Assembly: GCA_023362775.1 (NCBI GenBank)
Contig: JALMGJ010000003.1
Span: 175,436,774-175,500,773 of the forward strand
DNA from: Charina bottae
Lineage: Eukaryota > Chordata > Lepidosauria > Squamata > Charinaidae
Direction of reading: 5' to 3'
Length of the DNA: 64,000 nucleotides
Below, piece by piece: positions 21,888 through 33,483 of this stretch; positions within the stretch are counted from its first letter, which is position 1, and every line of letters begins with the position of its first letter. Made by a program: the position numbers and the translations under genes. Below the pieces are notes generated by a model. The model made no database searches. It was not told where the DNA came from and saw only the letters and a list, made by a program, of their open reading frames with translations.

Positions 21888-23399
21888 AAAGTAGCAGGCC
21901 CAAAAAGGGGCTCTGGTTGATACCGTGGAGATCCACAGACAGCTAAAATAGATAAGACAGAAGCAGATGACCCAATGGTCTTACTGAATATAATAAGAGA
22001 GTTCCATTTACCTCTTGGGACTCATTTGTGAAGTAGGAAATGAGTAGATACCTGAAAAAGGAGTCTGAGGTATTATTAGAGGGAAGATTGAGGTGCCAAG
22101 CAAATAGCATTACCTCCATTGTCAAAAGAAATGAGAACACTCACTTGTTAATTATTTATATCTGATGGTATACTGAGATATTGCCCCTTGCGCCTCAGTA
22201 CTGTGATGCTCCTGTACTTCTGTCTTTAAATCGCAGTCCAGCACAATACAGTATTCTCATTCAGAGATCCCAGCCATAACCTTCCATGCAGGTTACTTGA
22301 TTAATTTAGGTCACCTTTATAACACCAAGCTGTAAATTAGGAAGGATTTTATGGACAGACCTGGTACATTTTAAATCCAAAACCGTATATACATCTTTGT
22401 TTTTGTTGTCCTTTCTTTCATTCTTTTCCTCTATAATTCCTCTATATTATAGATATATTATTATATATAGAGTCTATAAGATATGCACTGGAAATGGATC
22501 AAGACTTTAAAGAATGTACATTTATTGTTTTCTTGCAACTGATTAGAATTAGATCATTGAACAGAAAGTTTTGCAGTAATAATACCCCCCCTCTCCTTTT
22601 GCTAACCAACTGGATATGTCTGTGATCGCACCATTAGGAAGTGTGACTGTAAATCAATGGAGACACAGAAACCTTGATGCACGGCTATTGAAAGAAAGGT
22701 AGAGAAGCCGAGATAACATATATTAGGTTTAGTGACCACGGCGTTATCTTTATTGAAGAAAAGTTTTACTCTGCTAAGTTAGATTACTAATGAACGTCTA
22801 ACAAAGGTTCTGTTTCTGTAAAAAGTGATCATTTTAGATGAGGGATTTATCATTCTTTTTCTTGGACAGGCTAATACACTGGGAATTCTTTAAATGTCCA
22901 TTTTTCTAAAGGAGAGAGACACCAAGTGCGAAAAAGAGAGAGTCTGCGCTCCACATACAGCTTTAATGACCTGTAAAGTAAAGGAACTCCACATGCTGTA
23001 AGGTTCAATTGAATGTATTGCTAGGAATGTAGGAATGCAACAGTAGGACTGTATTCACCTCGAGAGTTGCGCTCTTTGTTATGGCAGCATGAGAAGAGTC
23101 CATAGAGATCAGAGCCATAAGTAAGCTCTTACTTTGTTCTCTTCTTTGTATTCTGCTTTTATTTCTGTCTTTTGACCTCTAGGAGGGTCACTCTGTACTC
23201 AACATAATCTGTGGCTGCAAAGTGCTTTGTGGTGATTTGTACAAAACTTTCTATGTAGTTGTGCAGATATGGAACCTAGCAGTGACACATGGCTTATACA
23301 ATATAGTGTTTCCAGCCCCCAATTCTATTGCACCACAAGGAAAAAGAAAAAGGGAAAATATCAGTGCTTTTGCTTACATTTTCAGTATTTGGGTCATCA
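21888..23399. other. Unassigned DNA
   Basis: TATA-rich patch at 22440-22485. No gene or repeat was recognised. Confidence 0.4.
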
Positions 23400-23690
23400 A
23401 CGTGAACAGTTTTGAAACAGAATTAGACAAACTCATAAAGGAAAAGGCCATCAATGGCTAGTAGTTAGGATGGCAGTATCTTGCCTCCAGTAACAGAGCA
23501 GTATGGCTTTCAGTATCTGTTGCTGGGAAACGTAAGTGGAAGGGTGCTATTTCACGCCTGTCCTACTTGCAAGCTTCCCAGAAGTATCTATTTGGCCACA
23601 GAAGCATCTATTTGGAACAGAATACTGGACTAGATAGGCCTTTGGTCTGATTCAACATGGTTCTTTTTATATTCTTACCTTCTGCCACTA
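23400..23690 (+). mobile_element. CR1/L3-like LINE 3' end
   Basis: The sequence runs attagacaaactcataaagg, catcaatggctagtag, ctggactagataggccttt, ggtctgattcaacatgg, then ttcttac. I recall this as a very common reptile and bird 3' end of the CR1 group. The short reading frame at 23222-23461 overlaps it and is not a gene. Confidence 0.65.
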
Positions 23691-24138
23691 TGCTTCAAAG
23701 TATATATTACGGCCAAGCTAGACATTCAGGAAGCTGACATATTCTGTCTCCTGGCTCTATGTTTTCCATAATACGTTAATTTTATTGATTTTTGTTTGTA
23801 TCTCACCTTTAATCCAGTGAGCTCAGACAGAAACTAGAAGTTTCATATACTCCTCATGCTCTTTCCCATAATATTTAGCACCTTTTACTCCATATAATAA
23901 CATCGTCAAATTGTGAGCTTCCCCAGATCATGATGATACCTCTGCTCCAGATAACTGGATGCCGTGGGCCTCAAATTTTCTGTCAAAACAAAAGAGGAAA
24001 ATTCAGTGCAACAATAGCCCAATAGCATAAAGTCAGAGTGAAAAGCTCAAAATTCACGATGGATATATCCATTTTAGCAAAAACACTGTTTCAGGGATAA
24101 TATTAGCCTCAAAGCTATGCTTTATTGTCACAATTTCA
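23691..24138. other. Unassigned DNA
   Basis: No coding or repeat signal was recognised. Confidence 0.4.
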
Positions 24139-24147
24139 GTATGATAA

Positions 24148-24250
24148 CCCAATCTTAGCCAGATGTGCTGGGATTGTAATTCCCAGAATACTTAACCATC
24201 ATGGCCACATATATCTGGAGGGCGCAAGTTTGAGAAAGTTGGGCTAAGAT
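24148..24250. mobile_element. Short MITE with hAT-like core
   Basis: The outer parts cccaatcttagcc and gggctaagat are partly inverted. Inside lie attgtaattcccag and tctggagggcgcaag, the core pattern of a common reptile hAT MITE group. The exact ends are not clear. Confidence 0.5.
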
Positions 24251-25516
24251 ACAATTTGGCCAAGGTTAATACTTTAAGCTGGTTGGTGGAACCTGGATTT
24301 TTTACATCCTCAAGTTTTATCCACTAAACAGTATTAGTTATTTGATTAAGATCAGTATCTTTGACTTTTTTTACGTAGAATATTTAGATTATGAATGATA
24401 AGCCCACAATTTACTACACCAATTATTTCCCCATCAAGCCTGGAAAATTCCATGTAGTGAAAAATCATGTGATGAACTAACACGATTTCAGCTCCCTTTG
24501 ACAAACCTAGTTTCTAGAACTCGCTGTATATGTGTTGGCTTCAGATCTGGGCATATGTTGAACCCTTCATTATATCACACAGTTCCATATGGATCTCATC
24601 ATAGGATAACTGGAAGAAGAAATCATATTGAGGGAACTCAAAAACACTTCCAAAGTTGATGTGCCAGCTTTCCCTTCGTGATTTTGCAGCACCCAAGAGT
24701 CTTTTGTGAATATTTTTACATATTGCTCATACATTTCATGGCATGTAAAAGGAATTGTACTGTAGCAAAGCTAAAGAGGCAGGACAAAAACTGGAGAATA
24801 TGAGAATAAAAAGCCTTTTTTTAAAATTGTGTCCTGTTCTCAATCTTAGGAGAAGTCACTTAAACTTATTGGCTATGGCAGGCAGCATTCTTGCTTACTG
24901 TTTTTCTCTTTCTTGGTGCTATTCGACCTCTTTTACTGTAAATGGGCCTGATACTATCCAATGCTCCTGAAAACTAATTTAGGGTGTTGAGGACTGAAGC
25001 TTTTAAAACCATCTAAGTTGGAACCAATCATATAGTTGATAGGAGTTGTTTCCACAGTGTAAGTCAGTGTTTTGTAAAGAAGCAAATCAGTCCTGAATCA
25101 AAGGAAGTGGAATCAGAAAAAAAAAACTTCAATGTTTATTCAGTTAGTTGGTTTGAGTAATCAATATAACAAAACTGATCTTCAGAAAGCCATCAGCTTC
25201 AGAAAACCTAGCAGCAAATGTTATAAATTGCTGTACCTACTAACTTAGAATCACACTGCATGTATAATGATGTATGAATTGTCACTTACGAAAGCTTATG
25301 TGACAATACATTTATTATTCTTTCAGTGCCACAAAATTCCCTATTGTTTTATGGCAACAAACTGACAATTCTAATGTTACTCTTGAAACCACTGCTGGTT
25401 TCAGACTTGAATGTTGGGCTGCAAATTCCTTTTATATGTGAAGGTTCTTAAGGACTAGGTATGGTAATTAGTAATGTCAGACCCCATTACTTTTCTGTGC
25501 TACTGGACATTCTCTA
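24251..25516. other. Unassigned DNA
   Basis: No coding or repeat signal was recognised. Confidence 0.4.
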
Positions 25517-25665
25517 AGCAAATGTGCCCCTCTGGACGTCTTAATGTTAGCAGCCCTTGTAAAAGCCCTCCAGATGTTGCTTAATAATAAACCATGGCCC
25601 CCATAAATATTAGCTTTAGTGGCTGGGGCTGATAGAAGCTGGAGTGCCTATCCCTGGTCTAAAAC
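25517..25665. repeat. Probable degenerate hAT-like MITE
   Basis: Contains gccctccagatgttgct and ggctggggctgatagaagctg, phrases typical of reptile hAT MITEs, but it is diverged and has no clear target duplication. Confidence 0.4.
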
Positions 25666-25739
25666 ATCAGGCCTGGACTAGGTTATTAGACTAATAGTTC
25701 AGTTTTTCACCAACTCCTTCAATGCTACTAATGTATGTA

Positions 25740-26100
25740 TAGGCTGACCATATTTCAGGATGGCAAAACGGGATGGGGTCTTATGTAATATTCCGTATTC
25801 ATGAAAAAGACAGGGGTCCCTGCCCCCCAGTCCACGCAATTGGCTCCTGCCTGCAAACCCCGCCCCCTGTTCTGCATGATTGGCTCCTGCCTGCAAACCC
25901 CACCCCCAGTCCACGCGATTGGCTCCCACCTGCAAACCCTGCCCCCAGTCTGCGCTCCGGCACGTATCCTCCTCCTGCGCCATTCCCGCCAGGTTTGAAA
26001 AACGGGACAAAATTGAGATTTTTATGAAAACGACGGGATGGTTGAAAAATGCTAAAAAAACGGGACTGTCCCATTCAAAATGGGACGTATGGTCAGCCTA
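25740..26100 (+). mobile_element. hAT-like MITE, TAGGCTGACC family, copy 1
   Basis: It begins TAGGCTGACCATA and ends TATGGTCAGCCTA, so the ends are inverted repeats. It has no usable transposase frame. The 8-bp flanks (tgtatgta and tatataaa) match at 5 of 8 positions, so the duplication is only tentative here; two other copies have perfect ones. Inside are three units of about 40 bp, each with attggct (25839, 25879, 25918) and a C-rich GC-box-like part. The frames at 25699-26107 are shadows of this repeat. Confidence 0.82.
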
Positions 26101-26585
26101 TATATAAATAAAGATTGTATGTACACATTAAAAGTTAACTTGAACTTTTAAAGGAACTTCTATTCTTACATCCATGCAAATTCATAGATAATTAATTACA
26201 TTTTTAAGAGTAAATACAATGTTAATATTAACTTCTTCAAACAATCTTAAGTGTCATTGACCAACCGTGTAAAGTTTGATATTCATAATTTTTGGTTATG
26301 ATGGGAACTCAAGAATTAAAAGCCCTCATTTTTTTTCCAGTGCAAATGGGACATCCAAAACTTAAATGAATCCAATATGGTTCAGTGATATTTTTTCCAA
26401 ACTTCAGTTCTTACATTTCTTCCTTTTAATTTCAGTTCTTTGTTCTAGAATGAAAAATCAATATTCTTTTGGTATTTATGTGAAATGTAAATATGTATCT
26501 GCCTGTAAAAAAAAGAAAACAGCTTGTATTTCTTAAATATGTAACTCATGATTGCTTCTTAGTTCCCATAAGCCAGCCATAAAAT

Positions 26586-26625
<40 letters not shown>

Positions 26626-27610
26626 GTCCTATATGTTCCATACAGTAATGACCTACAGATTGGTCTACTGCACATAGGCCAAGACTTACAAGTATGCTCA
26701 TGTTCCTAAGTGTTGCGCTACGTAAGCAATAACCTGTTAGTTATGGAAGTCACATAATTAGGCTTAGCCTCTCGTTGCACTTGCAAAGCTTAGAGGTTCA
26801 TGCAGTTTATCTCTAATTTGCAGTTGAAATATGTGTATTAAGAACACTTCTCCCCCAAAGAAAAAGGCATATCACTGAGTTTTTAAAATAATTCCAGGAA
26901 CAAGTTATTGCTATGGTTTTAAAACTGCAGTTGTCAAATCTCCTGTCATGTCACAGCTGGAATGGCAGAGAAGCCTTATAAGAACAATAGGATAATCTGA
27001 GCAGATGGATGGTGGGAGGCAGTGAAAAGTTTGCTATTTTGAGTACTGGAGAGAGCATTCTGACACAGGTTCTTCCCATTTAAAAAGAAGAGGAAATTAT
27101 TACCTTTTGCCATTACAAACGTTCAAAACTAAGGCCAAAACAGGAATATAGCCTTTTCTCCTAACCCTTGAAATTGCTGGTTTCAGAATAGCAACTCTAA
27201 AATATAATTATCTTTCAGTGCAAAAGTATGATGCAGGGGCATCCATGGGAGAAGGGAGCAAAAAAGTAAAGATGGAGGGTTTGAGTGAATAGCACCATCT
27301 TGACTTTTTTGACACACACACACTTGCCACAGCTAATATAATAGTTGTATAAAACTTAACGGAGGCAAACACACACATTTAGTGTTTGTTTTCAACATCA
27401 GTAATAAAAAGGCAGAAAATGGTGCTAATGTAAATCAGAGAAAAGGAAACGATGGTAGGCCTCGTGTGGTCTGTAGGCCAGAGTGTCCTTCCTGGCCTAA
27501 GCCAAAAAGACACTCAACAGCTGACACTTGACTGATTAGAATGTTCACTTTATTTACTTCTGCACCTGCAGACTGTACAGAAAATTATTTCCTATTCTTT
27601 CTGGAAATGT
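26101..27610. other. Unassigned DNA with a TG microsatellite
   Basis: TG units at 26589-26622 and short CA runs near 27312-27325. No gene or other repeat was recognised. Confidence 0.45.
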
Positions 27611-27611
27611 C

Positions 27612-27672
27612 GATCTATGCTGGCTGGGAGTTGAAGTCCACACATCTTAAAGTTGCCAAGATTGAGAAACAC
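27612..27672 (-). repeat. Half of a hAT-type MITE
   Basis: On the minus strand it starts cagtgtttctcaatcttggc and runs into gtgtggacttcaactcccag. This is one end of a very common reptile hAT MITE whose terminal repeat begins CAGTGTTTCTCAA. The other half is missing. Confidence 0.65.
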
Positions 27673-28587
27673 TGGTATAGGGTTTATTCTCTACAGCTAA
27701 CTTTAGTGAAGATGGACCATGTGAAGGGTGGTGTCTCCCAAAAAATGGAGTGGATTCATGATCTGTTATCCATGACCTAATATTATGTGCCATTGCCTTT
27801 GGATGCCAAATCCTTTGCCACATGCCCTTGAATAGAAGGTCAGCACAGAAATATCCAAATGCTGAAAAGGACGTCTTTCAATTGAGAAAAATAGTCCAGC
27901 CATGGTTTATTCTTCCCTCCTCACATTTTCTGACTTGACATGTTGCTCTAGTGCTTTTCACATCTGATTAAATTAGTCACATTGCATTATGTCCTATCAA
28001 ATCTGACATGACGCAATGGAATGTGAGTAGTGCATATAAAGATGTACTGGCAGCAGATAACAGCTGCCTGTTCCCAAATGGTAGCATTGCTAAGAGCAGA
28101 TAAGAGGCAAATTTAATATCTGATTTTGATATCCGATTCCTTTTTGTTGTTGTTGATGATATATTGAGCCTTTGAAGTAAACTAATTGTAATTTGGGATT
28201 ATAATTGCAATACTTTTCTTCTAAGCATTACATAAAAACACAGCATGAATGATAAACATTCTAAGGATTGATAATGCTAATAAAACAAACAGAGAGATTG
28301 CAGGAGCTCTGCACAACCCACCTGTGTCATACAGTATAGATAATAAAAATTGCAGCAATCTTAGGTTTCCTGAGAACTTCCGCTTTCATTACTGAGAGTT
28401 TTTATGTTTTGTGACAGCAAATTAAACTGAACTGGATATTTGTGCATCAGAAATCAAAGAGCACAATTATTACTTAATATTTTAATTTAAAATTAAATTG
28501 AAATTGAATTCAAATGAGTAGCTTGTCAGAACTGAGGAAGAACTTGGTTCTCAACGACTTTATTAAGGACACATTATATGGCTCAAC
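27673..28587. other. Unassigned; non-repetitive, possible conserved non-coding DNA
   Basis: 27940-28330 is complex sequence without repeat features and has several TAAT/ATTA motifs (ctaattgtaa, gggattataattgc). It could be a conserved non-coding element, but that cannot be judged without other genomes. Confidence 0.25.
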
Positions 28588-28747
28588 AGGTGGCAGCATA
28601 CAGGTGACCTTGGCTGATCTCTGAAAGCCAAGGAAGGGTATTCCTGAGCTGTTGGCTAGATGGGGAAGTTGAAAGAACATCCCGGGAGAAAAGGCAAATT
28701 ACTTCCTATCACCCCCCTAGTCACCAGGACTCAATTTTGACCTGAGG
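28588..28747 (+). mobile_element. 5S rRNA-derived SINE, degenerate
   Basis: The part gtgaccttggctgatctctg, then aaagccaaggaagggt, then ctagatgggg follows the 5S rRNA order (ctgatctcggaagctaagcag in the source gene). The tail with agtcaccaggactcaatttt is the shared SINE tail. Confidence 0.65.
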
Positions 28748-28837
28748 ATATTCTTAGAAGCTAGTAGTACCTGACCAGCTCATTAGCAGAAATAGGCCTG
28801 TTTAGAACTCATATGGAAAGCTACTAAGGAATATTAG

Positions 28838-28975
28838 AGTTGGAGGCTAGAGTGGGATATCAGAAATCATTCCAGAAGACAATTGTGACAAACCATTTCT
28901 AGATTGCTGCCAGTATGATTGTATGGCTGGCCATGTAGTCACTAGAGTCAATTTCAACTTAAGGGCCTCTTTAGC
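28838..28975 (+). repeat. SINE tail fragment
   Basis: Contains gacaaaccatttctagattg, then gtagtcactagagtcaattt, which is the shared tail of the 5S-headed SINEs. The head is too diverged to assign. Confidence 0.5.
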
Positions 28976-29474
28976 TTTTTCTTTAATTTTATAGGGTTAA
29001 GATGAAAAATCATAATAACCAGTAACGAAATTGCTTATCCATATGAATTAAAAAACATTAAACTTCTAATACTCTGCTCAGTCAATAAAATATTTCCTAT
29101 CTGTAGAAGATGAAGCTTCAAAGAGGACACTATCGAAAATGTTCATGTGTATACATAAGATAATTTATAAATAGTCCAAATACTGCTTCATTAGTCCTCC
29201 ATATATTCTAGGACTTAAGGTAGTAATGTAGATCCATTTTTGTTTTGCAAAATAGGTTTGAAATCTACCATACTTTATCAACAAACTAAGCATTCCCAAT
29301 CTGAGGCAACCGATCATCATTATCCCACTGTACAAAAATTCAGATGAAAACTCATACAAGAAAATCATGACAACACCATGCTGTTAGGAAATTATGTGAA
29401 TTGCAGCCCAATCCACCTAGAAGCACCAGGACGGAGATTGCAGTTTTATGTAGTGCCACAAACAGTATTGAAAC
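28976..29474. other. Unassigned DNA
   Basis: No coding or repeat signal was recognised. Confidence 0.4.
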
Positions 29475-29610
29475 AGGAATGGGCAATCTGTGGAATCCAG
29501 ATGTTGCTAAATATAACTCCCAGCAACCTTCACCACTGGCCACCCTTTCTAGGACAGTTAGTTTAGCAACATCTGGATTGTCATGGGTTGTCCATCCCAA
29601 TTTAGCAGAT
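29475..29610. mobile_element. Palindromic MITE, hAT-like
   Basis: aatccagatgttgctaaa (left) and tttagcaacatctggatt (right) are perfect inverted repeats of 18 bp. Outside them are related arms, gggcaatctg and ggttgtccatccc. The core contains ataactcccagcaacc. The two arms could fold into a long hairpin. The coding frames across it are palindrome shadows. Confidence 0.68.
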
Positions 29611-30392
29611 ATTATGCAGAACATATTTTTATTCTGCATTTGACTCACTGCAAACTCATTATGGAGTACTTCCTTTTAAGGCTGTCTCAAATGTTTCAAT
29701 TTTGCCATACTTTTGAGGCTGAACATTACAGTGAAGCCCTTCATTTACCTTGGCTGCCTCTACAGTAAGCCATTGTTATCGTTCTCCTCACCCTGAGCTG
29801 TAAGCATCCTTCAGACATCAGAACAATTCATTCTACAGTATATCCATGGCCCAGATTCTGCTCGCTGTTGCATACTCAAGCAGTTGCTGCTAAAAACAGT
29901 AGAGCCTTTCCTCTCATTTTCCCCAATGTAGGGCAATATTAACTTGGTTTCCAGAAGACTGAATGGCAATTAAACCCATGCATTTGCCCAGCTATGCTGC
30001 CAATGAACTGTCGCATTCTCAGTTGCACTTCTGACTGATGCAGCTCATGAGACACAGCCTATGAGTCAGGAAGCAGAACTGTCTGTGATCTTCTGAATTT
30101 GATGTGAGGGCTGGTGAGGTCTCCTGTGTATGTTGAGGAAGCTCAATGGCTTGCAGTAAATACAAGTAACTTGTGCTTCTAATTAGATCATAGATCAGTT
30201 AGCACTTCTCTCTTTCCCTCCTTTACCTGAACATCAACGGGGGCAGAAAAGTCCAAAAAGGCAAAGGGCATCACTCCATTTATTTTTGACATTCATGTTT
30301 TTAATAATGCCTGGGGGGATGAATATAGCTGGGAACAAAAGCTCTCAAAAGAATAAAACAGGCACTTGTTTGGCCTGTATATTTCCTTGCTA
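29611..30392. other. Unassigned DNA
   Basis: No coding or repeat signal was recognised. Confidence 0.4.
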
Positions 30393-30477
30393 CTTTCAAT
30401 AAAATATCCTTGTTCTATCAAAAATTTGAATTTTATTGAATATCTTTCAATAAAATATCCTTGTTCTATCAAAAATT
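30393..30477. repeat. Exact 34-bp direct duplication, period 51 bp
   Basis: The 34 bases at 30393-30426 are repeated without change at 30444-30477 (ctttcaataaaatatcc at the start of each). The spacer ends with sequence partly inverted to the unit (gaattttattga). The identity suggests a young local duplication. Confidence 0.9.
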
Positions 30478-30921
30478 CAAGGGTAATTTATCTAGCCTAC
30501 AATTTTAATGTTCTGTACATACAGTATGATTTGCAAATCCAGAGTTAAGCATCTGCTTAAAAGTTACAAAAGGGCCATAAGCTGCTTGATTTTACAAACC
30601 TAAATGTTTACGCCAAGTAAAAAAAATTTGAAATTGTATATTCCCATTTTAAAAACAATTGAATCAGGGCAGCAGGGTTTAATCCACATATCAAGAAATC
30701 TGTAGCTAATTTGCAATCTTAAAAAGTTATTTTTTTAAAAAAAAAGAGCAGCAAATTTTTCAAGTTAAAAATAAAAGCCAAATGAAAAACTAAATCCAAT
30801 TAAATACTGGAGAAGCAGCATCTTTTGCTGATATATGAACACCATGAAAAAGAGCATTATATAAACTCTTAGCTGTAGACAAGGTACCACGAGCAAGAAG
30901 GTTGGTGAATTCTAAGTAGCT
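30478..30921. other. Unassigned A+T-rich DNA
   Basis: No coding or repeat signal was recognised. Confidence 0.4.
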
Positions 30922-30932
30922 ATTCTTACGAA

Positions 30933-31411
30933 TACCTTGCCGACAAAGGTCCGTATAGTTAAAGCTATGGTTTTTCCAGTAGTAATGTATGGCTGTGAGA
31001 GTTGGACCATAAGGAAGGCTGAGCGCCGAAGAATTGATGCTTTCGAACTGTGGTGCTGGAGAAGACTCTTAAGAGTCCCTTGGACTGCAAGGAGGTCAAA
31101 TCAGTTAATCCTAAAGGAAATCAACCCTGACTGCTCATTGGAAGGACAGATACTGAAGCTGAAGCTCAAATACTTTGGCCACCTAATGCGAAGAGAGGAT
31201 TCACTGGAAAAGACCCTGATGCTGGGAAAGACTGAAGGCAAAAGGAGAAGGGACGGCAGAGGATGAGATGGTTAGATAGCATCACCGATGTAATGAACAT
31301 GAATTTGAGTAAACTCCGAGAGACAGTGGAGGACAGGAAGGCCTGGCGTGCTACGGTCCATGAGGTCACGAAGAGTCGGACACGACTAAACGACTGAACA
31401 ACAACAACAAA
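30933..31411 (+). pseudogene. BovB (RTE) LINE 3' end, ORF2 C-terminus
   Basis: 30937-31266 encodes the BovB ORF2 C-terminal region in one open frame: TKVRIVKAMVFPVVMYGCES, then FELWCWRRLLRVPWTARRSN, then YFGHLMRREDSLEKTLMLGK. The frame is lost near 31262, a short shift before RMRWLDS-type sequence. The 3' UTR ends gagtcggacacgac, then a CAA tail. A perfect 11-bp duplication attcttacgaa (30922-30932 and 31412-31422) bounds the 479-bp, 5'-truncated insert. BovB is the LINE known for horizontal transfer among squamates, ruminants and others. This copy and the 21.5 kb copy are very similar, so both look fairly young. Confidence 0.94.
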
Positions 31412-31422
31412 ATTCTTACGAA

Positions 31423-31800
31423 GAGCTTAGTAATCACACAGATTAATATGGGAGCCTTTAGGTATCCCATTCCGAGTTATTTAACAATCTACAGGACAAT
31501 ACCATTACTTTGAATTGAGCCTAAAACAAACTGGTTGTCAATCAAATTATTTAAATAATGGCAATATATTGCTGTCTGCTAATCTGAATTAATCGAATAT
31601 TCTAAATAGTCTCCAAAGACTACATAAGGCATGTTGTAATAATCTAACCTCTCAAAATATGAGCAGATCTCACGATCACCTGTGCATCCATCCAAAAGGC
31701 TGGCTCTAAAAGCATTTCCAAGATGCAGGCAGGAGCCTTTAGAACTAAAATCACATTTAAACCCAGAACCTGACCCTTAACAAGGGCTGGACATTTTTGT
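31423..31800. other. Unassigned DNA
   Basis: No coding or repeat signal was recognised. Confidence 0.4.
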
Positions 31801-31810
31801 ATATTAGATT

Positions 31811-31945
31811 GTTGGTACAGTGGCTAAAGAATAAGACTAGAAACCAGGAGACTGTGAGTTCTAGTTCCGAAAATGTTGCCAAGAAAACCACAGGGACTTC
31901 TCTAGGCAGTCACCAGGAGCCAAAAGTGACTTAAAGACACAAATT
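31811..31945 (+). mobile_element. tRNA-derived SINE, core deleted
   Basis: The head gttggtacagtggctaaag and gagttctagttcc are A and B box-like. The CORE part seen at 53.6 kb is missing, and the tail follows directly (ttgccaagaaaaccacaggg, then agtcaccaggagcc). Confidence 0.65.
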
Positions 31946-33196
31946 TCCTTTTTTTTAAAAATTCACATTATTTTCAGTATTTCAAAAAAGTTGTAAGTAT
32001 AACTGTTAATTCTGACAGTTATATATTGTTAATTGGTAGACAGATCTAATTTAGATGAAGATTCCTTGGTGTGTTTTTTTTAACATTTTCCTTATTGTTT
32101 TCTTATTCTACTTTCGAATCTGATTTACAAGATATCAGGTACAGAAGATTAAAAAAGAGAGAGAGATTGAAGCACATTTTAAAACTTCTAACTCCCAGTT
32201 AGAGAGTAAACTATTCCAAGCTATGAGAAATAATACTATTTCACATTGTCGTTCTATTTCAAACAAATGTATAATAAAGTTGGATCACACCGGCAAATCT
32301 GGGTGTATGCTGTGTGAATAAAATTTATATTATGGCCATTTTTTCCTTCTCAATAAGTTAAAGACAAACAGCAGAATGTTTGCTTGAGTTTAATGCAAAG
32401 CTTGATGCACTTTGTACGAACTCTGTAGTCTTGGTGTAACATGTTCAATTAATTTGTTTATTGGTTTTAATAGGCTTCTCCTATTTCAATTATAAGACTG
32501 TATGGGCTTTCTCTGATGGCCAATTAATACCTTTTAACATTTTTGACCAAAGACTTGGCTTGTCAGCTGGGTAACATAGCAGACTTTGATTTATCAAGCT
32601 TTGAATCCAGGCAGTCTTGCAGGGAGGACTAGGGTGAACTAAAAGGGGTCATTAAATCATATCATGCTTATTATCTCTTTTCTATCATTAAAATACATAA
32701 CAAATAAGCTGTTACTATGTTAAAATTTTATTTTTAAGAGAATCACTTTCTTTTATTTTGATGTTTAATGATGCTATTTCCAGTTATGAGGATAGGGAGA
32801 TAATTAAATTTGTCCAATTGGCAAAGTACTCCACTAACTTGTCCTTAACACACTGAACTAGTTTTTCATCTACTTTGTAGAGGAAACTGAATTTTGCAAC
32901 AACTAACAAAGCTATGCTGACCATCTAATAATTGTATGTTTAATTAGAACGACTCTCTTAACATACAAAAAAAAAAGATTAGAAATTTAAGGCACACTCC
33001 TGTTTAAGATCAGGAGGCAAGCTACGAGGCCTCAGAAAAATATCTCTGCTGGTGGGGCAAACATATCCTAGTAGAATGGCTACAACAGGATGGAGCTGTG
33101 GATGGAGCAGAAGAGTATGCTCAATTCAGTCACCAGCCTCAAGAACTCCTACAAGAAATTTCCCTCCCATTGATTTTAGTGTTACAGCATCAGAAC
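31946..33196. other. Unassigned A+T-rich DNA
   Basis: No coding or repeat signal was recognised. Confidence 0.4.
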
Positions 33197-33204
33197 TATC
33201 ATAG

Positions 33205-33475
33205 CAGAGCTTTCCAAACTGTGTGTGGCGACACAAAAGTGTGTCGCCACACACAGTCTGGTGTGTCGCCACACAACCCGGAAGCGCTGATCATCATCAG
33301 CGCTTCCGGGTTTTCCCGCGGCGACACACCAACGGTGGCGCGCAAAAACCCGAAAGCGGCAGCAGCGCTTCCGGGTTTTTGCGCGCTGCTGCAATGGTGG
33401 CACTTCTGGGTTTTCCCGCGGCGACACACCAACGGCGGTTGGTGTGTTGCCGCGGGAAAACTTTGGAAAGCCCTG
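33205..33475 (+). mobile_element. hAT MITE, CAGRGCTTTCCAAA family, palindromic type (copy A)
   Basis: It begins CAGAGCTTTCCAAACTG and ends CTTTGGAAAGCCCTG, inverted ends of about 14 bp. A perfect 8-bp duplication tatcatag (33197-33204 and 33476-33483) is diagnostic of hAT. The inside is a chain of hairpins: cgacacaaaagtgtgtcg near the left end and acccggaagcgctgat paired with atcagcgcttccgggt at about 33280-33312. gtgtcgccacac-type motifs repeat at both sides and could be transposase sites. It is non-coding; frames here are shadows. Same length and type as copy D (61244-61514). Confidence 0.93.
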
Positions 33476-33483
33476 TATCATAG

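Noticed and set aside
21467..21907. 8-bp match ccaaaaag as target duplication of the 21.5 kb BovB
   Set aside because: The right copy lies about 13 bp beyond the end of the BovB match, so the pairing is not convincing.
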